Notes: generated from the sequence alone by a model not told the origin. 9,693 bases of DNA from Firmicutes bacterium UBA1047 (GCA_002316585.1 DCDU01000019.1:1-9693), one strand, 5' to 3'. Counted from the stretch's first letter, positions 1 to 6,096 are shown. Numbers and translations: made by a program.

Positions 1-11
1 AAATAGTCCAT
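1..11 (-). CDS. yabQ: Probable start of yabQ (partial, runs off the window)
   Basis: One base after the TAG stop of yabP an ATG opens a minus-strand frame reading M-D-Y before the window edge. In Bacillota yabQ, a membrane protein of spore cortex formation, commonly follows yabP directly, so a tightly coupled yabQ is the expected neighbour. Only three complete codons are visible and no clear ribosome site precedes them, so the call rests on gene order rather than on protein sequence. Confidence 0.35.
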
Positions 12-12
12 A

Positions 13-285
13 CTATTTGAACAGTTTCTTAACTAGGCTAACTTTTTCTCTTTGACCTTCATATTCCGAATAAATAAGAGAATTAATGATGCCCTTTACC
101 ATAAGCTTGCCTTCCTCTACATTAAGCTTGCTTATGTTTAGTTTTTCTCCCTTTATGGTAAGCTTTCCTTTTGTTGTTATAAGAACAACTGCTTCATCGT
201 TAAAGTTGTCGACTCCTTCAACACCGGTGACATTTAATAATTCCTTATTTTCAAGTACTAAGCTTTGCATTGTTTTTTCATCCAT
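13..285 (-). CDS. yabP: Sporulation protein YabP (YabP/YqfC family)
   Basis: A 90-residue protein with the YabP/YqfC pattern: an N-terminal LENKELLNVTGVEGVDNF stretch (residues 11-28), then alternating beta-strand segments with TTKGKLTIKGEKLNISKLNVEEG (two glycine turns) and a closing MVKGIINSLIYSE. The length and the basic KKLFK end fit B. subtilis YabP. In B. subtilis yabP-yabQ is expressed in the mother cell under sigma-E, and the family is linked to spore coat and cortex assembly. The start was set at the ATG at 285, not at the upstream ATG at 291 or the further-upstream initiation site at 336, because the AAGGGGG ribosome site at 300-294 stands 8 bases from it but only 2 from 291. A sigma-E-like promoter lies just upstream, and a probable yabQ start follows one base after the stop. 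Confidence 0.85.
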   Translation of the reverse strand: MDEKTMQSLVLENKELLNVTGVEGVDNFNDEAVVLITTKGKLTIKGEKLNISKLNVEEGKLMVKGIINSLIYSEYEGQREKVSLVKKLFK

Positions 286-313
286 AAACATTTCCCCCTT
301 AAATACTACTATA

Positions 314-342
314 ATTATATGTCCCTTGAAAATCAAATATGA
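314..342 (-). promoter_or_regulatory. Sigma-E-like promoter for yabP
   Basis: Reading the minus strand, TCATATT (342-336) and CATATAAT (321-314) are separated by 14 bases. This matches the mother-cell sigma-E pattern (ATATT, 14-15 bases, CATAnnnT). Transcription would begin near 307, giving a leader of about 20 bases to the yabP ATG at 285. The match fits the known sigma-E control of yabP in B. subtilis. It implies that yabP is not merely read through from the ComK-like gene upstream. Confidence 0.65.
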
Positions 343-365
343 CAGAGTAGTAATTGAAGCAACTG

Positions 366-391
366 CCCCCGGTGAATTACTTCATCGGGGG
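366..391. repeat. GC-rich hairpin between the ComK-like gene and yabP
   Basis: An 11-base inverted repeat (CCCCCGGTGAA at 366-376 against TTCATCGGGGG at 381-391, one G/T wobble, loop TTAC) lies 32 bases after the stop of the ComK-like gene. It is strong enough to stop or stabilise that transcript's 3' end. However, neither strand has a run of T after the stem, so it is not a textbook intrinsic terminator. Confidence 0.6.
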
Positions 392-434
392 TCAGGGCAT
401 CTCGCAATCTCTGAAAAATGGGGTTAGGGCATCT
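388..434. repeat. Short direct repeat, 15 bases, spaced 32
   Basis: GGGGTCAGGGCATCT at 388-402 recurs as GGGGTTAGGGCATCT at 420-434 (14 of 15 identical). The second copy spans the stop codon of the ComK-like gene, and the first lies against the GC-rich hairpin. On the minus strand both copies read AGATGCCCT(A/G)ACCCC. This looks like a small tandem duplication of the 3' end of the gene. Confidence 0.6.
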
Positions 435-894
435 TGTGTTTTTCTTTGTAAATATCTTTGACAAGCCTTGCATTAAGAATACTTTTTTTCACAGATTTCA
501 TACTTTGTCTTGATTCAATTATTCTGCCGGAATTTATCTCAATTACTGCCTTGCCTTCCTTGTCATATACATTTGTTATCGAATTTACATCAAATAATCC
601 ATATGCCGCATCATGATTAAACATAGGCTCCCTTACATTAATATAAATAAAAATCATATTCTCATTTATAACCAACGGTACTTTATTTGTAATGCCCAAC
701 TCTTGTCCATAATTTAAACGATTGTGATATAAGCTTAGATTAAAATAATCCGCTAATTTTTTTGTGCAAGTTTCAATTGTTGCATTTTTTACAAAAGATG
801 CTTCCTTTGTTATTATTTCCGTACAGTTTCCTTTATCTTTCACATAAACAGGAAGCATAGCCTCGATTTCGTTGAATTTTATATTATTTTTCAT
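424..894 (-). CDS. ComK-like competence transcription factor
   Basis: A 156-residue protein, shorter than B. subtilis ComK (192 residues). It resembles the ComK family in its middle and end: VPLVINENMIFIYIN (residues 72-86) corresponds to the PPIMVDPSNQIFLFPT region, followed by an Asn/His-containing turn. Next come YDKEGKAVIEINSGRIIESRQS (110-131), like the 'v.FsNG..mel..S' segment, and the KSILNARLVKDIY helix. ComK is a minor-groove DNA-binding activator of DNA-uptake genes in bacilli; ComK-like proteins also occur in other Bacillota, where their role is less clear. The N-terminal third is divergent. The ATG is preceded by AAAGGA but at a long 12-base spacing; a four-codon upstream frame (905-891) overlaps it as ATGA. 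The gene diverges from a sigma-factor gene. I am fairly sure of the family but not of a competence role. Confidence 0.7.
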   Translation of the reverse strand: MKNNIKFNEIEAMLPVYVKDKGNCTEIITKEASFVKNATIETCTKKLADYFNLSLYHNRLNYGQELGITNKVPLVINENMIFIYINVREPMFNHDAAYGLFDVNSITNVYDKEGKAVIEINSGRIIESRQSMKSVKKSILNARLVKDIYKEKHKMP

Positions 895-1044
895 TTATAA
901 TTCATTTCCTTTGATAAAAATTTTACTGGAATTTCAACAGATTTATAATTCCGGAGTTTCGTCTGTTCCACTCCCTAATCTTCGCTAATGCCATTTATAC
1001 ACAACTTTGCTCAATTGATATAATAAAGCAAAAAGGTGATGAAA
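895..1044. promoter_or_regulatory. Divergent control region between the ComK-like and sigma-factor genes
   Basis: The 150-base gap contains two neighbouring inverted repeats that could be operators: GGAATT (928-933) with AATTCC (947-952), and GGAGT (953-957) with ACTCC (970-974). On the plus strand a perfect TATAAT lies at 1019-1024, with only a poor -35 (TTATAC at 995-1000, 18 bases upstream). A start near 1031 would leave a very short leader. No ComK box of the AAAA-N5-TTTT type was found, and no convincing minus-strand promoter could be fixed. Confidence 0.4.
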
Positions 1045-1617
1045 ATGCATTCTGACATTAACTATATTATTCAGGAATCTTTAAAAGGGGACAACAATTA
1101 TCAGGAAATATTGCTAAAAAGATTAACTCCGCTCATTTTTAAAAATATTTACACATATTATATGCCTTCAAATCCGCTGACGGAAGATTTGCTCCAGGAA
1201 GGTTATATTGTTATATTACAGTCATTGAAAGATTATGATATAAAGAGAAATGTTCATTTTCTTCAATATGTCAAAATAAAACTGTATTATTTCTTTAAAA
1301 ACTATTACAGAAAGGATAGCAAATATAATATATTAAGTATTGAAAATTTAAGCATGATGGGGAAGCAATTAAAAAGCAACGATGCAAATCAACTGAATTT
1401 GATTATATTAACGGAAGAAAAGGATGCATTATACAAATGCATGAGCGAGTTGTCCGAGGAAGAGCAAGCAATTTTACAATTATATTATTTTGAACGATTT
1501 TCAATACAGGAAATATCCCAGGAATTAAATATAAAATATCGCAAAGTAATCAATACAAAAAGTAAAGCTGTTAAAAAGCTGAGAAAATGTTGGCAAAATT
1601 ACTATTCCAATAATTAG
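1045..1617 (+). CDS. Sigma-70-family RNA polymerase sigma factor (small, SigH/ECF-like)
   Basis: A 190-residue protein with region 2 at about 20-90, including the signature DLLQEGYIVILQSLKDYD (48-65) and an aromatic, basic YYFFKNYYRK segment for promoter melting. A linker follows, then region 4 at about 127-182 with SELSEEEQAILQLYYFERFS and the helix-turn-helix around 153-179. There is no region 1.1 or 3, so it is an alternative sigma factor that would direct polymerase to a small gene set. The start at 1045 was preferred over the GTG at 1036 and ATG at 1039 because AAAAGGTGAT (1031-1040) is itself the ribosome site and sits correctly only for 1045. Divergent to the ComK-like gene, it recalls staphylococci, where SigH and ComK act together. 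No anti-sigma gene is adjacent. Confidence 0.85.
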   Translation: MHSDINYIIQESLKGDNNYQEILLKRLTPLIFKNIYTYYMPSNPLTEDLLQEGYIVILQSLKDYDIKRNVHFLQYVKIKLYYFFKNYYRKDSKYNILSIENLSMMGKQLKSNDANQLNLIILTEEKDALYKCMSELSEEEQAILQLYYFERFSIQEISQELNIKYRKVINTKSKAVKKLRKCWQNYYSNN

Positions 1618-1666
1618 AATTATATGTTAATATGTTATTAATTACTAAGCTAAGGGGAGAATCATA

Positions 1667-2557
1667 ATGTCTAAAGAAATGAAATCAGTATTTATTTTGC
1701 TGCTGACGGCGGCCATTTGGGGATTTGCATTTGTTGCGCAGCGTATAGGCATGGACCATATGGGTGCATTTACTTTTAACGGCATAAGATTTGCTTTGGG
1801 AAGTATTTCATTGCTGCCTGTAATTTATTTTTTCAGCAAAAAATCAGACAATGATAAAGAAGAAAAAATAGATGCCGACTTAAATACCACCATAAGTTCG
1901 GGAATTATAGCAGGAATCATATTGTTTATTGCAGCATCTCTTCAACAAGTCGGACTTATTTACACAACTGCAGGGAAAGCAGGATTTATTACCAGCTTAT
2001 ACATCGTATTGGTTCCTATATTAGGTATATTTTTAAAACAAAAAACCCATTATACCACATGGATAGGTGCTATTACAGCTGTTATCGGACTTTATTTTTT
2101 AAGCATCAACGAAAACTTCACCGTTGAACTTGGAGATTTCCTTGAAATAATCGGAGCATTTTTTTGGGCAGGTCACATTCAATTAATAGATAAGTTTGTA
2201 AAGAAGGTTGATGCTATTAAATTGTCCTGTGTTCAATTTGCCGCTTGTGCTGTATTGAGCCTGATAACTGCCTTTATTTTTGAAGATGTTGATTTCAGCG
2301 GTATCCAAAGTGCCTTAGTTCCTATATTGTACGGAGGTATAATGTCTGCCGGTGTTGCATACACATTGCAGGCTGTCGGTCAAAAATATGCCAAGCCCTC
2401 TCACGCGGCTATTGCTCTAAGTATGGAGGCTGTATTTGCAGCAATAGGAGGAATTATTCTGCTGCAGGAAACACTGCCTGTAAAGGGATATTTCGGATGT
2501 GCTCTCATGCTGGCAGGTATGCTCATAACACAAGCAGAAAATATAAAACACTCATAG
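1667..2557 (+). CDS. EamA/DMT-superfamily membrane transporter
   Basis: A 296-residue protein with about ten hydrophobic helices in two homologous EamA halves (roughly residues 7-148 and 155-288). The first half opens with AAIWGFAFVAQR, a typical EamA start. The second carries the conserved SMEAVFAAIGGIILLQE motif (252-268). A charged loop (58-72, KKSDNDKEEKIDADL) separates the second and third helices. Members export or import small metabolites such as amino acids, sugars or purines; the substrate cannot be told here. AAGGGGAGA at 1652-1660 gives a strong ribosome site for the ATG. It starts 49 bases after the sigma-factor gene with no terminator between, so cotranscription is possible. A strong terminator follows. 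Confidence 0.88.
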   Translation: MSKEMKSVFILLLTAAIWGFAFVAQRIGMDHMGAFTFNGIRFALGSISLLPVIYFFSKKSDNDKEEKIDADLNTTISSGIIAGIILFIAASLQQVGLIYTTAGKAGFITSLYIVLVPILGIFLKQKTHYTTWIGAITAVIGLYFLSINENFTVELGDFLEIIGAFFWAGHIQLIDKFVKKVDAIKLSCVQFAACAVLSLITAFIFEDVDFSGIQSALVPILYGGIMSAGVAYTLQAVGQKYAKPSHAAIALSMEAVFAAIGGIILLQETLPVKGYFGCALMLAGMLITQAENIKHS

Positions 2558-2571
2558 CGGCAGGAGTCGAT

Positions 2572-2604
2572 AAAAAAGTTCAGCACAGTGTACTGAACTT
2601 TTTT
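2572..2604. terminator. Bidirectional intrinsic terminator
   Basis: AAAAAAGTTCAG at 2572-2583 pairs perfectly with CTGAACTTTTTT at 2593-2604 around a nine-base loop, giving a T run on either strand. It lies between the convergent permease and molybdopterin-enzyme genes (15 bases after the first stop, 10 after the second), so it can end both transcripts. Its right arm strongly resembles the terminator near 5960-5995. Confidence 0.9.
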
Positions 2605-2613
2605 TATTAAATG

Positions 2614-4899
2614 TTATGCTTTTTCCACCTGGCAAAGCCCTTCCTTGAATGGAGGGAATCCGCTTATTTTGTCAAAATCCCTTGCTATTAAAAGATTTAT
2701 ATTTGCTTTGCTCCAACCGTGGAACATATCAATAACGCCGGGTTTTACTATATTCGTTACCTCTAACTTAGCTACAATACCTTCCTTATTTACAGGCGAA
2801 GTTATACGTACCATATCACCTTCTGCCAATCCTCTGTCCTCCGCATCCTTTTTGCATAACCTTATTATTGCCTCTGGCATTATGCTGTTAAGCCAAGGAA
2901 TCTCTCTTTCCTTACTGTGTGTATATATAGGTACACGATTACCGCTGTTCATTATTAGAGGAAATTCCTTATATAGGTCCGGAGTGCTTACGGGACTGTT
3001 AAGGGGCTCTTTATATACAGGAAGAGGATCAAACCCATATTTTCTCAATATTTCAGATGTAAATTCAACTTTCCCTGTCGGTGAAGTAAATCCGGGTTTC
3101 CCATCCGGTCTGAGAATTCCCAATTCATATTTTTTGAACTGTGCTTCACCCTTCATTGGTACGGCTATGGGGTTAGGAACAGCGGCTTTCAGGTCATCGT
3201 AAGTAACCCCGACATCCAAGGTTAGAAGCACTTCCCTCAAACAGTTTTCTTCCGCATCCTTTCCGCCGCCCCAAAATTCTTCTTCATATCCAAGGGCAAC
3301 TCCAATATCACAGCATATGCGATAATCAGGTCTTGCTTCCCCTGCCGGCTCTACAACGGCTTCTTTAAGGAACAAGTTTCTCCCGAACGCTGTGAGAGGT
3401 GCTATTCTTTCAAAGCTTACAGCCGCAGGAAGAATCATATCCACATAGTTATGTGTCCATGGACGGATGTGCATATCTGCCGCAACCACAAACTCCATAT
3501 CCTGAAATGCTTTTTGATATTCCTGTGATTGAGGCCACATCATAGCATTTCCGCCTAACATAAGACACGCTTTAATAGCTCCTGTTTTTACATATTCAGG
3601 AATTGCATTTAACTGTACACTTCCTTGCTGGTCTGTATCCGCCCAAACAGGAAAATACTCCCTGTCAACTCTTAAATGATCCAATTTCGGAAGCAAATCT
3701 CCAGAGCGTGCAAATTCAAAAGTACCTGCCCATTCATCAAGCCCTAAAGGCTCCGAGCCGATTGTGCTTCCTCCCGGCACATCCAAGCTTCCTGTAAGAG
3801 GAATTAACAATATTCTTGCTCTGTAGTCATTTACAGCATTTGAATGATGAGGTGCGGCCGCACTGCCCTTAACCACTATGGGGCCTGTGCGGTTAGCTAA
3901 AATTTCACATGCCTCGGTAAGCCTATCTATCGGCAAGTCACATATTTCAGCTGTTTTCTCTATGGTGAATTCTTTTACGTATTCTTTATATTCTTCGAAT
4001 CCATGTGCCCATTTTTCCACAAATTCCTTGTCATAGGCATCATGTTCAATCAGGTAATTTCCAAAGCATAGTGCCAACGCTCCGTCTGTTCCCGGACGAA
4101 GCTGCAGGTGTACATCGGCCAATGCTTCAACCGTAGGGGTTACTCTTGGGTCTATAACTATATACTTGGTTCCGCTTCCCTTACCGTTTCTCATGCCGTT
4201 AAACGAGAAGGGTGCAGACCATGCGGGATTGTTTGCCCAGATTAAAGCTACGCTTGTTTTTCCGGGAGAAGGTCCTCCGCCCATTGCCAATGATGAAGCA
4301 GTATACCACTCAGGTCCGTATGTTAATTTAGCTGATAATTCGGTTGCTTTATAGCAGGTAGAACTTTCCGTACCCATATTGGGTGAGCCGAATGTGAAAG
4401 CTAAACGCTGCAGAGCACTTCTTGGCTCCTTGGGATCCCCTGTCATAAACAAAACCTTTTCAGCACCGTAATCTTTTTTAATCTGATTGAATTTTTCTGC
4501 TATGGTTTTTAGTGCTTCATCCCATGTTATACGCTCCCATTTCGGGTCGTCAGAGCCCTTTGGAGTTGTACGTTTATGAGGATATAACAATCTGTCAGGG
4601 TCATAAATTTCCTGTAAAGCTGAAATACCTTTTGCACATAATAAATTATTTGGGTATCCTTCTCTCTTCTCTACACGGAATATTTTCCCTTCCTTCAAGA
4701 TAAGCTTCATACCGCATTTAGGTCCGTGGTTGCACATTACGCAGTGAGTGTATTTTATTTCTTCCGGTGCAGTACTTGCCGCCAATGCTTCATAATCGGG
4801 ATATATGTATTGACCGCCTGTCATCTTGCCGGCTATAGCAACGCCTGCTCCGGTTGCAGCCATTCCTTTTAAGAAAGTCCGTCTTGATATTTTAGCCAT
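2614..4899 (-). CDS. Tat-exported molybdopterin oxidoreductase, catalytic subunit
   Basis: A 761-residue member of the DMSO-reductase superfamily. It has a twin-arginine signal (SRRTFLK at 5-11 followed by a Gly/Ala-rich stretch), then a [4Fe-4S] site with Cys53, Cys56, Cys62 and Cys88, and the YGPEW and PGGGxxxG-type pterin-binding surroundings. Cys182 in GTESSTCYKA is at the position of the Mo/W ligand; its codon is TGC, not TGA, so it is not selenocysteine. The last 130 residues form the MGD-binding C-terminal domain, ending ISGFPPFKEGLCQVEK. The length suits polysulfide/thiosulfate-reductase-like enzymes, and some stretches also resemble acetylene hydratase (GSPN before the ligand Cys, SPTGKVE near 605). 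The substrate is unknown. The start overlaps the stop of the iron-sulfur gene as TAATG, with AAAGGAGG upstream, so the two are translationally coupled. It should act outside the membrane, passing electrons to or from its partner. Confidence 0.92.
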   Translation of the reverse strand: MAKISRRTFLKGMAATGAGVAIAGKMTGGQYIYPDYEALAASTAPEEIKYTHCVMCNHGPKCGMKLILKEGKIFRVEKREGYPNNLLCAKGISALQEIYDPDRLLYPHKRTTPKGSDDPKWERITWDEALKTIAEKFNQIKKDYGAEKVLFMTGDPKEPRSALQRLAFTFGSPNMGTESSTCYKATELSAKLTYGPEWYTASSLAMGGGPSPGKTSVALIWANNPAWSAPFSFNGMRNGKGSGTKYIVIDPRVTPTVEALADVHLQLRPGTDGALALCFGNYLIEHDAYDKEFVEKWAHGFEEYKEYVKEFTIEKTAEICDLPIDRLTEACEILANRTGPIVVKGSAAAPHHSNAVNDYRARILLIPLTGSLDVPGGSTIGSEPLGLDEWAGTFEFARSGDLLPKLDHLRVDREYFPVWADTDQQGSVQLNAIPEYVKTGAIKACLMLGGNAMMWPQSQEYQKAFQDMEFVVAADMHIRPWTHNYVDMILPAAVSFERIAPLTAFGRNLFLKEAVVEPAGEARPDYRICCDIGVALGYEEEFWGGGKDAEENCLREVLLTLDVGVTYDDLKAAVPNPIAVPMKGEAQFKKYELGILRPDGKPGFTSPTGKVEFTSEILRKYGFDPLPVYKEPLNSPVSTPDLYKEFPLIMNSGNRVPIYTHSKEREIPWLNSIMPEAIIRLCKKDAEDRGLAEGDMVRITSPVNKEGIVAKLEVTNIVKPGVIDMFHGWSKANINLLIARDFDKISGFPPFKEGLCQVEKA

Positions 4900-5708
4900 T
4901 ATTTTTCGCCTCCTTTTGCTCCGTCATTTTTATCTTTGTTTTTCTTGTAGGCATATCCGCCTCCGGCTATAGCTGCCCCCCCTATAAGCCCCGCCGCTAT
5001 TGCTTCCGTGCTTACGCCTTTTTCTTCTTCAGCCGGTGCCGGTTCTGCAGGTGTTTCTTCTGTCGGAGCTGCTGCCACTGTCTTTATATAATCAGGAGGC
5101 AGAAGCGCTCTGTCCATACCCTCCGGTATTACATAGTAAATACTTGTTCCCTCAACATGTGTTGCGTTTTTTTCTTTTATGTATTTTGAAATTTCGCTTT
5201 CAGGATCATTAACATCCCCGAATATACGACATTGTCCGGGGCAATGTACTGTGCACATAGGCTGTTCACCTTCCTGCACACGACCATAGCAGAATGTGCA
5301 TTTTTCCACTATGTTGAGACGGCTTGCCGCTTCTTCTTCAAAAGGAAGAGCCTCTCCTTCATAGCTTGTCACATCATCCTTCACTAAGTGGCGCTGACCG
5401 TAAGGACATGCGGTAACACATGCGCCGCATCCTATACATTTGTCGTAATCAACTAAAACCGCTCCTTCTTCCGAAGCATAAGTTGCTCCAGTAGGACATA
5501 CCTCCACACATTCCGCATCCTTGCAATGCATGCACATTGTTTGTTTGAATTTCTGGCGAGCATCCGGATATTCGCCCCATTCAACCCTGTTAATTGCGTT
5601 GTAGTCTACACCGGGACGCGTTCCGTTAGCCATTTTACAAGCTACGACACATGCATAGCACCCGATGCAGCGTTCAACGTCTAAAACCATACCATATTGT
5701 TTCGCCAT
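4899..5708 (-). CDS. Four-cluster ferredoxin-like electron-transfer subunit with C-terminal membrane anchor
   Basis: A 269-residue DmsB/PsrB/NrfC-type subunit. Sixteen cysteines form four [4Fe-4S] sites: 14/17/20/24, 59/62/67/71, 91/94/97/101 and 137/140/152/156, with the typical CIGCxAC and CPTGA signatures. It has no signal peptide, so it would be exported bound to the Tat-signalled catalytic subunit encoded just downstream. After the cluster domain come a Pro/Glu/Ala-rich linker (about 211-231) and one hydrophobic Gly/Ala-rich helix (about 235-254). The protein ends with a Lys-rich tail (KKNKDK...). That tail looks like a membrane anchor, unusual in this family, where a separate NrfD or DmsC subunit normally does the job; none is encoded here. 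GGAGGAAGAG stands 7 bases from the ATG. The promoter lies about 170 bases upstream. Confidence 0.9.
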   Translation of the reverse strand: MAKQYGMVLDVERCIGCYACVVACKMANGTRPGVDYNAINRVEWGEYPDARQKFKQTMCMHCKDAECVEVCPTGATYASEEGAVLVDYDKCIGCGACVTACPYGQRHLVKDDVTSYEGEALPFEEEAASRLNIVEKCTFCYGRVQEGEQPMCTVHCPGQCRIFGDVNDPESEISKYIKEKNATHVEGTSIYYVIPEGMDRALLPPDYIKTVAAAPTEETPAEPAPAEEEKGVSTEAIAAGLIGGAAIAGGGYAYKKNKDKNDGAKGGEK

Positions 5709-5774
5709 TTCTCTTCCTCCGTTTTCTGTTTATATACAAAACTTAACACTTTAGTGCTCTGTTTATGTATCGTT

Positions 5775-5790
5775 TGTTAAATATGTAACA
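5775..5790. promoter_or_regulatory. Crp/Fnr-shaped palindrome in the leader of the redox operon
   Basis: TGTTA-N6-TAACA has the 5-6-5 geometry of Crp/Fnr-family operators, though the half sites differ from E. coli Crp (TGTGA) and Fnr (TTGAT). It is centred about 74 bases before the ATG of the iron-sulfur gene. An AT-rich TATATA (5731-5736) about 50 bases further on could be the -10 of a regulator-dependent second promoter. A smaller palindrome, CACTTTAGTG (5747-5756), lies between them. Confidence 0.35.
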
Positions 5791-5882
5791 TTCGAATCTG
5801 TGGGAATGGAACTTGAAATTAAAAATTCAAAATATGAAATCTCATTTAAATATTAAAATATTTTATGCTTATAATTGTAATA

Positions 5883-5911
5883 ATTTTATCAAATAATGTG
5901 ATATTTGTCAA
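5883..5911 (-). promoter_or_regulatory. Near-consensus housekeeping promoter of the redox operon
   Basis: On the minus strand TTGACA (5911-5906), 17 bases and TAAAAT (5888-5883), with TGA just before the -10 (extended -10). Transcription should start near 5876, leaving a leader of about 168 bases before the iron-sulfur gene. The -35 is embedded in three TTGTC repeats at exact 10-base steps (plus-strand 5905, 5915, 5925). Confidence 0.8.
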
Positions 5912-5959
5912 TTCTTGTCTTATTTTGTCTTATATCGCTTTTTTAAGGTAATGGCATAT

Positions 5960-5995
5960 AAAAAAGCCCGGTACCCGGTGTACTGAGCTTTTTTT
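5960..5995 (-). terminator. Intrinsic terminator downstream of mobB
   Basis: On the minus strand AAAAAAGCTC (5994-5985) pairs with GGGCTTTTTT (5969-5960), with a further GTAC/GTAC inner stem and a short loop, and ends in a run of six T. It is the last of three hairpins between the mobB stop and the promoter of the redox operon, and insulates the two units. It also has a T run in the other direction. Confidence 0.8.
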
Positions 5996-5999
5996 GAGG

Positions 6000-6029
6000 A
6001 AGAGAACATATTGGCGAGATATGTCTCTT
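6000..6029. repeat. Hairpin between mobB and its terminator
   Basis: AAGAGAACATAT (6000-6011) pairs with ATATGTCTCTT (6019-6029), 11 pairs with one bulged base and a seven-base loop. There is no T run after it on the minus strand, so it is more likely a 3'-end stabilising structure or part of a composite terminator than a terminator by itself. Confidence 0.6.
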
Positions 6030-6036
6030 ATATATA

Positions 6037-6075
6037 AACCCGGCGGAGGAAAACCTCCTTTTTGCAACCGGGGTT
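6037..6075. repeat. Nested hairpin just after mobB
   Basis: An outer stem, AACCCGG (6037-6043) with CCGGGGTT (6068-6075, one extra G), encloses an inner GGAGG-AAAA-CCTCC hairpin (6045-6058). On the plus strand the inner stem is followed by TTTTT and would be a terminator in that direction. On the minus strand the outer stem is followed by an A/T stretch. It begins 21 bases after the mobB stop, the first of three hairpins in this gap. Confidence 0.65.
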
Positions 6076-6096
6076 ATAGCGTAATTTTGTTATTGT

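Noticed and set aside
86..427. Plus-strand open frame across yabP and the following gap
   Set aside because: It is antisense to yabP, has no ribosome site or recognisable domain, and its C-terminus runs through the hairpin and direct repeat.
891..905. Four-codon upstream frame overlapping the start of the ComK-like gene
   Set aside because: Its ribosome-site spacing is too short (2 bases after GG) and the frame is tiny; it may only reflect AT-rich sequence, though the long spacing to the real start remains odd.
2645..3202. A 185-codon open frame on the plus strand opposite the catalytic subunit gene
   Set aside because: It mirrors the well-supported oxidoreductase frame, has no family resemblance or ribosome site, and similar shorter plus-strand frames occur across the same gene.
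4340..4370. Possible selenocysteine or formate dehydrogenase assignment for the catalytic subunit
   Set aside because: The metal-ligand position (residue 182) is a TGC cysteine codon with no in-frame TGA, and the flanking residues lack the formate dehydrogenase His-Gly-Pro pattern.
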